Part shown: piece by piece, positions 6,329-13,378 of the stretch
Position numbering within the stretch: the stretch's first letter is position 1
Layout of the letters: each line of letters begins with the position of its first letter
NCBI GenBank assembly: GCA_964614655.1
Contig: CAZTPF010000022.1
Coordinates: forward strand, 1 to 32,127
Length of the DNA: 32,127 nucleotides
Direction: 5' to 3'
From: Casp-actino8 sp964614655
Lineage (GTDB): Bacteria; Actinomycetota; Acidimicrobiia; Acidimicrobiales; Ilumatobacteraceae
The notes under the pieces: generated by a model
Databases searched by the model: none
What the model was told of the DNA's origin: nothing
What the model saw: only the letters and a program-made list of their open reading frames with translations
Program-made: the position numbers and the translations under genes

Positions 6329-6814
6329 GTGCCCGAGTCGCTCTTCCTCGTTCGCCACGCGAAAGCCGGGGATCGCTCGAAGTGGGACGGTGACGATCGC
6401 TTCCGACCGCTCACCAAGAAGGGATGGCGTCAGGCCGAACGAGTGTGCGAGCGAATCGCCGATCTGGTCGCACCCGAATCCGGCCTCCGACTCGTGTCGA
6501 GTCCGTACGTCCGCTGCCGTCAGACCATCGAACCTCTGTCGGCTCGCCTCGACGTCACCATCGAAGACGACACTCGTCTGGCCGAAGGTTTCCGACTCGA
6601 CGGGGCTCTCGAACTCGTGATGTCGCTCCCCCACGGTTCGGTTCTCTGCAGCCATGGCGACGTCATTCCCGAAGTGATCACGGCTCTTCAACGGCGAGGC
6701 GCCGAGATGCTCTCCGATCCCGACTGGCGCAAGGCGTCGGTCTGGGTGCTCGATCGTCACGGCACCGACGTGATCGCCGCCACGTGCTGGCCACCGCCGC
6801 AGGACGACGACTGA
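6329..6814 (+). CDS. sixA: SixA-like histidine phosphatase family protein
   Basis: The 161-residue protein begins with the histidine phosphatase motif LFLVRHAKAG (RHA in place of RHG, as in SixA) and LTKKGWRQAERV. It continues with SSPYVRCRQTIEPL and a second catalytic histidine in VLCSHGDVIPEV. SixA-type enzymes remove phosphate from histidine in phosphorelay proteins; other short members have unknown substrates. It is cytoplasmic. Length fits the SixA subgroup. It is divergent from the molybdopterin oxidoreductase and converges on the ccm operon. The start GTG at 6329 is supported by the -10 box 6 bases upstream and by the domain edge. The exact substrate is uncertain. Confidence 0.85.
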   Translation: MPESLFLVRHAKAGDRSKWDGDDRFRPLTKKGWRQAERVCERIADLVAPESGLRLVSSPYVRCRQTIEPLSARLDVTIEDDTRLAEGFRLDGALELVMSLPHGSVLCSHGDVIPEVITALQRRGAEMLSDPDWRKASVWVLDRHGTDVIAATCWPPPQDDD

Positions 6815-6817
6815 ACG

Positions 6818-6838
6818 AGCGAACGATCAGGGTTCGCT
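6818..6838. terminator. Candidate terminator between the SixA-like gene and the ccm operon
   Basis: AGCGAAC and GTTCGCT pair (7 bp) around a GATCAGG loop, spanning the gap between convergent stop codons and overlapping the end of ccmI. No U-tract. Confidence 0.4.
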
Positions 6839-7588
6839 ACTCGCGATGTCGGCCGCCAACCCTTCCACCAGTGCGGCCACTTCGGCCGGTGGGTCGGAGT
6901 CGAGACACTTCTGCACCTCGGGCTCGGCCGCCTCGGCGTCGTCCATGAAGCGGAAGAACGTGATCCCGAGGAAGCAATGGGCGTCAGGGTAGGTGTCGTC
7001 GACGACGGTCGCCTGTCGCAGCAGTAGGAGTCCCGATTGGAAGCGATCGCGCACGATCTCGATCTCGGATGTCTGATCCTGAGTGGCCGACAGGACCGTG
7101 AGCCAGCCGATGTACGTGAGGGCCTCGACGTTGTCGGGTTCGACCGCCAACACCTGCGAGTAGAGATCGACGGCGCGCGGAATGTCGCCCATTCCGGTGG
7201 CTCGCGCCTCCACGAGCAGCGACGTGACACTGCCGTCGCCGATCGAACCGGTCATGGTCTGTCCGGGAAGACGCTCGCCGGCGCTGTTGGCCACCACGAT
7301 GCCGGCCACCACGGCCAGGACGACGACGGCCACACCGACACCGATCGTCTTCCACGATCGAGAGCGAGGTGAGGAGTCGTTGGCGCCCGACTCGACCGAG
7401 CTTCCGGTGGTGCTTCGATCGTCGAGTTCGCGCAGCACCGCCGCGGCGCGAGCCGTGTACGACTCCTTGAGCGCGTGGTAGTCGTCGTCGGTCACGTCGC
7501 CGGCCACTCGCTCGCGTTCGAGATCGTCGAGCGACGACAACAGGAAGTCGCGCTCCTCTTCTCGTATGGCCCGTTCTTCGGGCGTCAC
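6827..7588 (-). CDS. ccmI: CcmI/CycH-like TPR protein of cytochrome c maturation
   Basis: The 253-residue protein has an N-terminal cytoplasmic part typical of CcmI (EEERDFLLSSLDDLERERVAGDVTDDDY, about 11-38), one membrane segment (about 81-101) and a C-terminal TPR region (about 130-250, with AVDLYSQVLAVEPDNVEALTYIG). In System I, CcmI holds apocytochrome c for the haem lyase. It is the last gene of the operon; its GTG overlaps the ccmH stop by 4 bases (GTGA). Both position and domain order support the role, though TPR sequences diverge quickly and no direct partner can be seen. Confidence 0.78.
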   Translation of the reverse strand: MTPEERAIREEERDFLLSSLDDLERERVAGDVTDDDYHALKESYTARAAAVLRELDDRSTTGSSVESGANDSSPRSRSWKTIGVGVAVVVLAVVAGIVVANSAGERLPGQTMTGSIGDGSVTSLLVEARATGMGDIPRAVDLYSQVLAVEPDNVEALTYIGWLTVLSATQDQTSEIEIVRDRFQSGLLLLRQATVVDDTYPDAHCFLGITFFRFMDDAEAAEPEVQKCLDSDPPAEVAALVEGLAADIASSEP

Positions 7589-8073
7589 GATTCGCTCCGC
7601 CGGCGACGGGCCGAGGCCACCAACACCTCGTCGTCGTCGGTCGCCACGACACTGCGGTTCTCACGACGCCACCGACGGAAGACGAATCCCATGCCGACCA
7701 CAGCCACCACGGCCACCGCCACCGGAAGTGCCCACACGAGACCCTCCAGGCCCGACGAACGCGGAACCAGCAGAACGTCGCTCCCGAAACTCGCTTCGAT
7801 CGAACGCACGATCTCGCCGTCGGTCAACTGTCCGTCGGACACCAGGCGCGCCACTTCGCGCTTGATCGCGATCGAGGCACTGCCGCGAGACTCGTACACG
7901 CTCTCGCCGTCGCATGTCGGGCAGGCGAGTCGCTGCGACACGGCGTCGATCCGCTCCTGCGGAGTGGACGGTCCGGAGTCACGCTGAACACCGACGGCGA
8001 GGAACACGATCGATGCGAAAAGGAGTACCAGCCAGCCGAGCGGTCCCTTCGCCACCTTCAGAACTCGATTCAT
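7585..8073 (-). CDS. ccmH: CcmH/CycL thiol oxidoreductase of cytochrome c maturation
   Basis: The 162-residue protein has an N-terminal membrane anchor (GWLVLLFASIVFLAVGV), the redox motif RLACPTCDGESV (about 48-59, CxxC equivalent to the LRCxxC of CcmH), helical residues ending in SFGSDVLLVP, and a second membrane helix (about 111-131). CcmH reduces the CxxCH cysteines of apocytochrome c at the outer face of the membrane so that haem can be attached. Start ATG at 8073 overlaps the ccmG stop by 4 bases (ATGA), which fixes the start; the frame upstream lies over ccmG. Confidence 0.9.
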   Translation of the reverse strand: MNRVLKVAKGPLGWLVLLFASIVFLAVGVQRDSGPSTPQERIDAVSQRLACPTCDGESVYESRGSASIAIKREVARLVSDGQLTDGEIVRSIEASFGSDVLLVPRSSGLEGLVWALPVAVAVVAVVGMGFVFRRWRRENRSVVATDDDEVLVASARRRRSES

Positions 8074-8624
8074 GCCGCGCCTCGATCGAACATCTCGAGC
8101 ACTGTGCTCAGCAGTTCGGCCGTGACTTCGCCGGCGAAACGCTCGACGACTAGTCCGGTGGGACTCACGATCCAGGTCTCGGGAACCTTTGCCACACCGA
8201 AGGCCACCGCGATCTCGCTGTTGTCGTCGCGGACGATCGGCCATCCACCGCCGTTGTCGGCGAAGAACTCGCGAACCGCGTCTTCGTTGTCGTCGTTGAC
8301 GACGGTGAAGAGTTCGGCGCCCACTCCACCGCCACTGCGTTGGGCCTCGTGGAACTTCACGAGCTCGGGATGTTCACGCTTGCACGGAACGCACGTGGAG
8401 TTGAAGAAGTTGAGCACGACCCACGAACCTCGGCGACGCGACAAGTCGAACACGGTGTCGTCGTACGTGGTGCTCGTGATCGCCGGAGCCGGGCGGCCGA
8501 GCAGAGGCGAATCGGCCGTCTCGGTGGAGCGTCCGGCCGCCACCGCGAAGATCGTCACCATGAACACGATCACCACGGCGATCGCGCCAGCGACCAGGGG
8601 TCCGATACGACGGCGATCAGACAC
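8070..8624 (-). CDS. ccmG: CcmG/DsbE-type thioredoxin-like protein
   Basis: The 184-residue protein has an N-terminal membrane anchor (about 8-27) and a TlpA/DsbE thioredoxin fold with active site VLNFFNSTCVPCKREHPEL (CxxC), then a GVAKVPETWIVSPTG segment carrying the cis-proline loop. It would keep CcmH or the apocytochrome reduced outside the membrane. GTG at 8624 overlaps the end of ccmF by 8 bases and starts just before the anchor. Additional in-frame GTG codons upstream lie inside ccmF and are less likely. Confidence 0.9.
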   Translation of the reverse strand: MSDRRRIGPLVAGAIAVVIVFMVTIFAVAAGRSTETADSPLLGRPAPAITSTTYDDTVFDLSRRRGSWVVLNFFNSTCVPCKREHPELVKFHEAQRSGGGVGAELFTVVNDDNEDAVREFFADNGGGWPIVRDDNSEIAVAFGVAKVPETWIVSPTGLVVERFAGEVTAELLSTVLEMFDRGAA

Positions 8625-10593
8625 GCGTGGTCTCCTCGTCACGTGAGGAGAGTCCTTCCGACACCGGCGCCTCGGGGCGACGGCGGCGACCGGGGAAGGC
8701 CGACAGAACCGTGCCGAGCGCGAGCAGGCCACCCCCGATCCAGAGCCAGAGGATCATCGGCTTCACGAACACCTTGATGCGCGCCTCGGTGTCGTCGGGC
8801 CGCACGTCGCCCTCCAGTGTCAGATAGAGGTCGTGACGGAAACCGGTTCGAACACTCGGAGTTCCGATGTCCATGCCCTGCTGCAGATACTTGCTACGAG
8901 CCGGCTCGTACACCGGTCCGCCGTCGATGCGAACCGCGGCCTTCAACGACGACTTGACCGGATCGGTCTCGAGGGACAGACCCTCGAACGTGAAGGTGTG
9001 ACCCGAGAACTCGACTGTGTCGCCCACTTCCATCACGAACTCCTGGCTGCGGGTGTAAGCGCCCGAGGCGGCGAGAGCGACCGACATGACGATCACACCG
9101 AGGTGGACGATCATGCCGCCGTTGGCTCGTCCGACGAATCCGCGCCAACCGTTGCGGCGGGTGGCCAGACCCAACTGCCGCAACGCCGAACCGGCGGCGA
9201 ATCCGCCCAGACCGAAGGCGAGCAGAGGCGCCCAGCCGGCGTTTCCGATCACGACGGCGAAGGCCAGCGCCGCCACACCGCACACGGCCGGCCAGAAGAG
9301 CCGGTCGCGCAGCACCTCTCCGGTGGTCTTGCGCCACGGCAGGACCGGTGCCACCGCCATGAGGAAGAGCATCGTGAGACCGATGGGCTTGGTCATCCGA
9401 TCGAAGAAGGGCGCACCGACGACCAGGCGACGATCCTGCAACGCCTCGACGACCAACGGAAACACGGTGCCGAGGAGCACGACGAAGGCGAACACACTGA
9501 AGAGAACGTTGTTGGCGAGAAATGCACCTTCGCGGCTGAGAGGCGAATCGATGGTGCCCGGGGCCCGCAGTCGGTCACCACGCCAGCCGATGAGCACGAC
9601 CGACACCGCCACCACGATCGTGAAGAACACGAGGAGCCACGGACCCACGCTTCCCTCGGCGAACGCATGAACGCTGTTGATGACGCCGGACCGAGTGAGG
9701 AAGGTGCCGAGGATCGTGAGACTGAACGTCGCGATCACGAGACTCAGATTCCAGACCCGAAGCATGCCGCGACGCTCCTGGACGATCACCGAGTGCAAGA
9801 ACGCCGTACCGGTGAGCCACGGCAGGAAGCTGGCGTTCTCGACCGGGTCCCACGCCCACACACCACTCCAACCGAGCACTTCGTAACTCCACCAACCTCC
9901 GAGCACGATGCCGAGGGTGAGAAAGCCCCACGAATACAACGTCCAGCGTCGGGTCTCGAGCAGCCAACCTTCTCCGACTCGTCCGGTGATCAGCGCGGCG
10001 ATCGCAAAGGCGAAGGGCACGGTGAAGCCGACGTAACCGAGATAGAGGATCGGCGGGTGGAACACCACGAGGATGTGGTTCTGCAGCAACGGATTCGGTC
10101 CTGGTCCGTCGGTGACACCGGATGGTCCGAGCGCAAAGGGGTCGGCCGGGCCGAAAGCCAGCAGGAAGAAGAACAGGCTGACCACGAGCATGACGACCAT
10201 GGCCCACGCCAAGAGGACGTCGTCACGCCGTTTGCGGAACTTGACCGACACTGCGACCGTGAACCCAGTGAGGATCAGGATCCACATGAGGATCGAGCCT
10301 TCCAGCGCGCTCCAGAGTGCCGTCACGTTGTAGAGGGCCGGAGTACTACGAGATCCGACCTGCTGCACGTAGGCGAGACTGAAATCGCGCGTGATGAGTG
10401 CTCGTTCCATCACCAGGAAGGCGACCAGCGCCGCTGCGAACGCCACGTACGAGTAGCGGGCCGTCGAACGCAAAACCCGGGTGTTGCCCTGCCGAATACC
10501 GGCGACGGTCACGACGATGCCGAATGCGCAGACGAGGACGCCGAGGAGAACGGCCCCGCGTCCGGCGGCGGCGTTCAGACCGACGGCGAGCAC
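8617..10593 (-). CDS. ccmF: CcmF haem lyase subunit
   Basis: The 658-residue polytopic membrane protein carries the tryptophan-rich WWD signature GGWWSYEVLGWSGVWAWDPV (about residues 230-250) that binds haem at the external surface. It also has VVFHPPILYLGYVG, a conserved histidine loop, and a large external domain near the C-terminus (about 510-610) before the last helix. CcmF joins haem, delivered by CcmE, to apocytochrome c. Length agrees with the family (about 640-680). GTG at 10593 overlaps the end of ccmE by 19 bases. A long open frame on the opposite strand is a codon-bias shadow. Confidence 0.96.
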   Translation of the reverse strand: MLAVGLNAAAGRGAVLLGVLVCAFGIVVTVAGIRQGNTRVLRSTARYSYVAFAAALVAFLVMERALITRDFSLAYVQQVGSRSTPALYNVTALWSALEGSILMWILILTGFTVAVSVKFRKRRDDVLLAWAMVVMLVVSLFFFLLAFGPADPFALGPSGVTDGPGPNPLLQNHILVVFHPPILYLGYVGFTVPFAFAIAALITGRVGEGWLLETRRWTLYSWGFLTLGIVLGGWWSYEVLGWSGVWAWDPVENASFLPWLTGTAFLHSVIVQERRGMLRVWNLSLVIATFSLTILGTFLTRSGVINSVHAFAEGSVGPWLLVFFTIVVAVSVVLIGWRGDRLRAPGTIDSPLSREGAFLANNVLFSVFAFVVLLGTVFPLVVEALQDRRLVVGAPFFDRMTKPIGLTMLFLMAVAPVLPWRKTTGEVLRDRLFWPAVCGVAALAFAVVIGNAGWAPLLAFGLGGFAAGSALRQLGLATRRNGWRGFVGRANGGMIVHLGVIVMSVALAASGAYTRSQEFVMEVGDTVEFSGHTFTFEGLSLETDPVKSSLKAAVRIDGGPVYEPARSKYLQQGMDIGTPSVRTGFRHDLYLTLEGDVRPDDTEARIKVFVKPMILWLWIGGGLLALGTVLSAFPGRRRRPEAPVSEGLSSRDEETTRV

Positions 10594-11063
10594 GCCGTGT
10601 CCTCCGGCGCATCGTAAGCGTCTTCGTCGACACGATCGGGGTTGTCGGCGACGTACTCGTTCGAGTGCTTCACTTCGATGCGATCACCGAGGAACACTCC
10701 GTTCTGGACGACTCCGTGCACCACGACCGGGATGCACTCCTTGAAGATCCCACCCGGCTCACCGTCGTAACGGACCGGGAGTTGCGCACCGTTGAACGAC
10801 ACCGAGAACGAGGTGACGACTCCGTCGTTCTGCACCGAACCTTCGTCGACCACACCTTGGATGCGCAGCCGACGGCCGGGATCGCAGCCGTCCTTCACAC
10901 CGACTTCGTCGACGTTGCAGTAGTAGTCGATCGCCGACGTGAGGAACTGGGTCACGATGACGGCTCCGGCACCGATCACGAGGACGAGAACGAGTGTGGG
11001 CACGATCTTTCGGCGACGTTTGGACGGCTGGACGTCGGGGGCGGGGCGAGGGGTCAGGTCCAC
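10575..11063 (-). CDS. ccmE: CcmE haem chaperone
   Basis: The 162-residue product has one N-terminal membrane anchor (about 20-40) and a beta-barrel domain with the family's haem-binding H-x3-Y site in VKHSNEYV (His133, Tyr137), preceded by GVFLGDRIE. CcmE takes haem from CcmC and passes it to CcmF. An unusual feature is an extra segment after the anchor with two cysteines 10 residues apart (Cys49, Cys60) and further cysteines near 110 and the C-terminus. GTG at 11063 has GGAGG 7 bases upstream and overlaps the ccmD end by 10 bases; the longer frame covers ccmD. Confidence 0.9.
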   Translation of the reverse strand: MDLTPRPAPDVQPSKRRRKIVPTLVLVLVIGAGAVIVTQFLTSAIDYYCNVDEVGVKDGCDPGRRLRIQGVVDEGSVQNDGVVTSFSVSFNGAQLPVRYDGEPGGIFKECIPVVVHGVVQNGVFLGDRIEVKHSNEYVADNPDRVDEDAYDAPEDTACSPSV

Positions 11064-11188
11064 GGGCGTTCCTCCGGGGGAATCTGGCGACTCATACGAC
11101 GGGCTCGACTCACGACGAGCGACACGAACAGGCCGATCGACCCGAAGGTGATCACGTAACTCGCCACGATGAAACCGGCGTCTTTCAC
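11054..11188 (-). CDS. ccmD: CcmD-like small membrane protein
   Basis: A 44-codon frame starts with GTG at 11188 (overlapping the ccmC stop as GTGA) and ends with TGA at 11054, 10 bases inside ccmE. The product begins MKDAGFIVASYVITFGSIG, has one membrane helix (about 7-28), then an arginine-rich segment SRARRMSR and an acidic/proline tail. CcmD proteins are small single-helix proteins with this order (helix, then positive cytoplasmic residues) that help release holo-CcmE from CcmC. Position exactly between ccmC and ccmE is the usual one. Confidence 0.82.
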   Translation of the reverse strand: MKDAGFIVASYVITFGSIGLFVSLVVSRARRMSRQIPPEERPWT

Positions 11189-11943
11189 GACGCACCTGCC
11201 TCGGCACGACGGGCGGCGAGAGCGACGTCGAGACCGACGTCGTCGACCATGTCTTGCAGAGTGAGAGAACGTTGACGATGCATGAGCATCCAGACGTACA
11301 TGAGCGTGAAGACGATCACGCCGAGGAAGAGGGTGAAGAGCATGAGCCCGTCCATCGTGACGTCGGTGTTGCCGACCACGCTCGCGTCCTGATGCAGCGA
11401 ATTCCAGAGTTCGACCGAGAAGTGCACGAGCGGTATCTCGAGAACGGCGAGTAACGCCAGAACCGCGCTACGTCGAGCACGCTGATGATGCGTGCCACCC
11501 AGATTGCGAACGGCGAGATATCCCACGTAGGTGACGAAGAGGAACGCGGTGGTGGTGAGGCGGGCGTCCCATGTCCAGAACGTGCCCCACGTGAGGCGCC
11601 CCCAGAGGCTGCCGGTGACGAGCGAGATACCCATGAAGAGAACGCCGATCTCGGCCGACGCGCCGGCGATACGGTCCCAGACGAGCGAGCGAGTGCGACG
11701 GAAGAGGTACATAGCCGACGAGATGGCCGTCACGACGAAAGCGAGATAGGCGAGCCACGCTCCCGGAACGTGTGCGTACATGATGCGCACCGATTCACCT
11801 TGATTGATGTCGGCCGGGGTGACGAACAGGCCGAACAGAACGAGCCAGACGACGCCCACCAGAGTGACGATTCCGAGTCCGCGAGTGAACGGGGTACCGG
11901 TGACGCGTTCCCGCCGCTTCGTGTCGACGGTTGCTGCGGTCAT
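11185..11943 (-). CDS. ccmC: CcmC haem exporter/transfer protein
   Basis: The 252-residue protein has six predicted membrane helices, the WWD motif WGRLTWGTFWTWDARLT (about 113-130), and the two flanking haem-ligand histidines in MYAHVPGAW and PLVHFSVELW. CcmC presents haem to CcmE at the outer membrane face. ATG at 11943 is the natural start, 19 bases after ccmB. The C-terminal extension MVDDVGLDVALAARRAEAG is cytoplasmic and without clear role. Confidence 0.95.
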   Translation of the reverse strand: MTAATVDTKRRERVTGTPFTRGLGIVTLVGVVWLVLFGLFVTPADINQGESVRIMYAHVPGAWLAYLAFVVTAISSAMYLFRRTRSLVWDRIAGASAEIGVLFMGISLVTGSLWGRLTWGTFWTWDARLTTTAFLFVTYVGYLAVRNLGGTHHQRARRSAVLALLAVLEIPLVHFSVELWNSLHQDASVVGNTDVTMDGLMLFTLFLGVIVFTLMYVWMLMHRQRSLTLQDMVDDVGLDVALAARRAEAGAS

Positions 11944-11962
11944 CGAATCTCCTCGTCTCGGC

Positions 11963-12655
11963 TCACTCGTCGATCAGCGACCCGAAGGCGACTGCTCCGA
12001 CGACACTGAAGATCGCGGCGAACACAGCGAGCAGACCCAGCCAGGGCCAGCCTTCGCTCACTGCGATGCCGTTGGTCCGGAAGGCTGACTCGGTGGCCCG
12101 AGTGGCGCCGATCAGGACCGGTGCCACCACCGGCAACAACAGGAGTGGGAGAAGTGTTTCCCGTCCCTTGACACCGGCGGCGAGACCTCCGTACAGGGTA
12201 CCTACGCTTGCCAATCCGACGGTCGCGACCAGGGCCGTCGTGACCAAGAGCACGATGCCCGAAGGGCTCGGATCGGCCCGGTAGAGGACGATCGCCGCCG
12301 ACACCAGGAGTGCCTCCAGGACGAGCAGCTGGGCGGCCAAGGCGGCCGTCTTGCCGAGGAAGATCCCCATGGGGTCGACCCCGGCCGACCGGAGTGCGTC
12401 GAGGGCGCCATCGGCGGTCTCGACGGCGTAGGTGCGGGCCACGAGGAACAGCACGCTGAAGATGGTGGCGAGCCACACGAGCCCAGGTGCCACACGCTCG
12501 AGCACGGCGTCGCTGTCGAGAGCGAACGCGAAGAGCACCATCACGAGCACCGCGAACGGAAGCACCTGATTCGACACCACCCGACTGCGCCATTCGACGC
12601 GCAGATCCTTGGCGGCGACGAGACGAGCGACACGAAACACGGAGGACGAGTTCAC
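11963..12655 (-). CDS. ccmB: CcmB ABC-type membrane subunit
   Basis: The 230-residue protein has six membrane helices. The N-terminus VARLVAAKDLRVEWRSR and the loop DGALDALRSAGVDPMGIFLGK are typical of CcmB, as is GRETLLPLLLLPVVAPVLI. With CcmA it forms the ABC complex that uses ATP to free holo-CcmE from CcmC. GTG at 12655 overlaps the ccmA stop by 4 bases; the frame is open much further upstream only because it shadows ccmA. Confidence 0.92.
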   Translation of the reverse strand: MNSSSVFRVARLVAAKDLRVEWRSRVVSNQVLPFAVLVMVLFAFALDSDAVLERVAPGLVWLATIFSVLFLVARTYAVETADGALDALRSAGVDPMGIFLGKTAALAAQLLVLEALLVSAAIVLYRADPSPSGIVLLVTTALVATVGLASVGTLYGGLAAGVKGRETLLPLLLLPVVAPVLIGATRATESAFRTNGIAVSEGWPWLGLLAVFAAIFSVVGAVAFGSLIDE

Positions 12656-13329
12656 GAGCGACCGTCCACGTCTCGTGTCTGTCCGGCCACCACTTCGATC
12701 TGCCGGGTCGCAAGGGATCCGGCACGCTCGAGTTCGTGGCTGGCCACGACGATCGTCGCTCCGGCCGAAGCCGCCGCGCGAAGAACGGCGTCGAGTTCGT
12801 CGCGACCATCGGCATCGAGGCCGGCGTGCGGTTCGTCGAGCAGCCACAGTTCGGCCCGACGAGCGATCAACGAGGCGAGAGCGGTTCGTCGACGCTGCCC
12901 GGCCGACAATCGCGACACCGGTACGTGCGCGAGTCGTCCGTCGATCTTCATACGTTCCATCGCCGATTCGACTTCGTCGTCGGTGGCACCGATCGTTCGC
13001 CCCCAGAAACGCACGTTCTCGGTGACGGTGAGATCGGGATACGAACCGTTCGTGTGGCCGATGAGCCCGACGCGTCGGCGAACGGCTTCCCGATCGAGGG
13101 ACAGATCGAGTCCGAGCACACGAGCCGCTCCGCGTTCGACGGGCAGCAGGCCGGCGCACAGACGGAGAAGTGTCGTCTTCCCGGCTCCGTTCGGGCCCCG
13201 CAACAACACGATCTCGCCGCGATCGACGTGCATGGTGACACCGGCGAGCGCAGGAAACGAGCCGATCAGAGCCACCACGTCGACGAGGTCGATCGCTGCC
13301 GTGGGGGTGGACGACGCACCGGTGGACAT
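12652..13329 (-). CDS. ccmA: CcmA ABC transporter ATPase
   Basis: The 225-residue ATPase has Walker A RGPNGAGKTTLLRLCAGL (about 44-61), the signature LSAGQRRRTALA and Walker B LWLLDEPHAGLD, then the H-loop ASHELE. It is the first gene of the ccm operon. ATG at 13329 follows a TAGCGT -10 box by 9 bases. Haem ABC exporter proteins CcmA and CcmB supply energy for haem handover, not for bulk haem export. Confidence 0.93.
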   Translation of the reverse strand: MSTGASSTPTAAIDLVDVVALIGSFPALAGVTMHVDRGEIVLLRGPNGAGKTTLLRLCAGLLPVERGAARVLGLDLSLDREAVRRRVGLIGHTNGSYPDLTVTENVRFWGRTIGATDDEVESAMERMKIDGRLAHVPVSRLSAGQRRRTALASLIARRAELWLLDEPHAGLDADGRDELDAVLRAAASAGATIVVASHELERAGSLATRQIEVVAGQTRDVDGRS

Positions 13330-13338
13330 ACGTCAGCG

Positions 13339-13344
13339 ACGCTA
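13339..13344 (-). promoter_or_regulatory. -10 box of the ccm operon
   Basis: TAGCGT on the minus strand ends 9 bases before the ccmA ATG. The same hexamer faces the other way at 13364-13369 for the sortase gene, making a symmetric 31-base divergent promoter pair. Confidence 0.5.
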
Positions 13345-13363
13345 CCTGCGAGGTTTCGACCAC

Positions 13364-13369
13364 TAGCGT
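13364..13369 (+). promoter_or_regulatory. Leaderless -10 box of the sortase gene
   Basis: TAGCGT ends 9 bases before GTG at 13379, with no Shine-Dalgarno sequence. Confidence 0.5.
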
Positions 13370-13378
13370 TCGATCCTC

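Noticed and set aside
8833..10617. 594-codon open frame on the plus strand opposite ccmF
   Set aside because: The product is highly charged (His/Asp/Glu/Arg rich) and matches nothing. It mirrors the codon bias of ccmF, whose motifs are clear.
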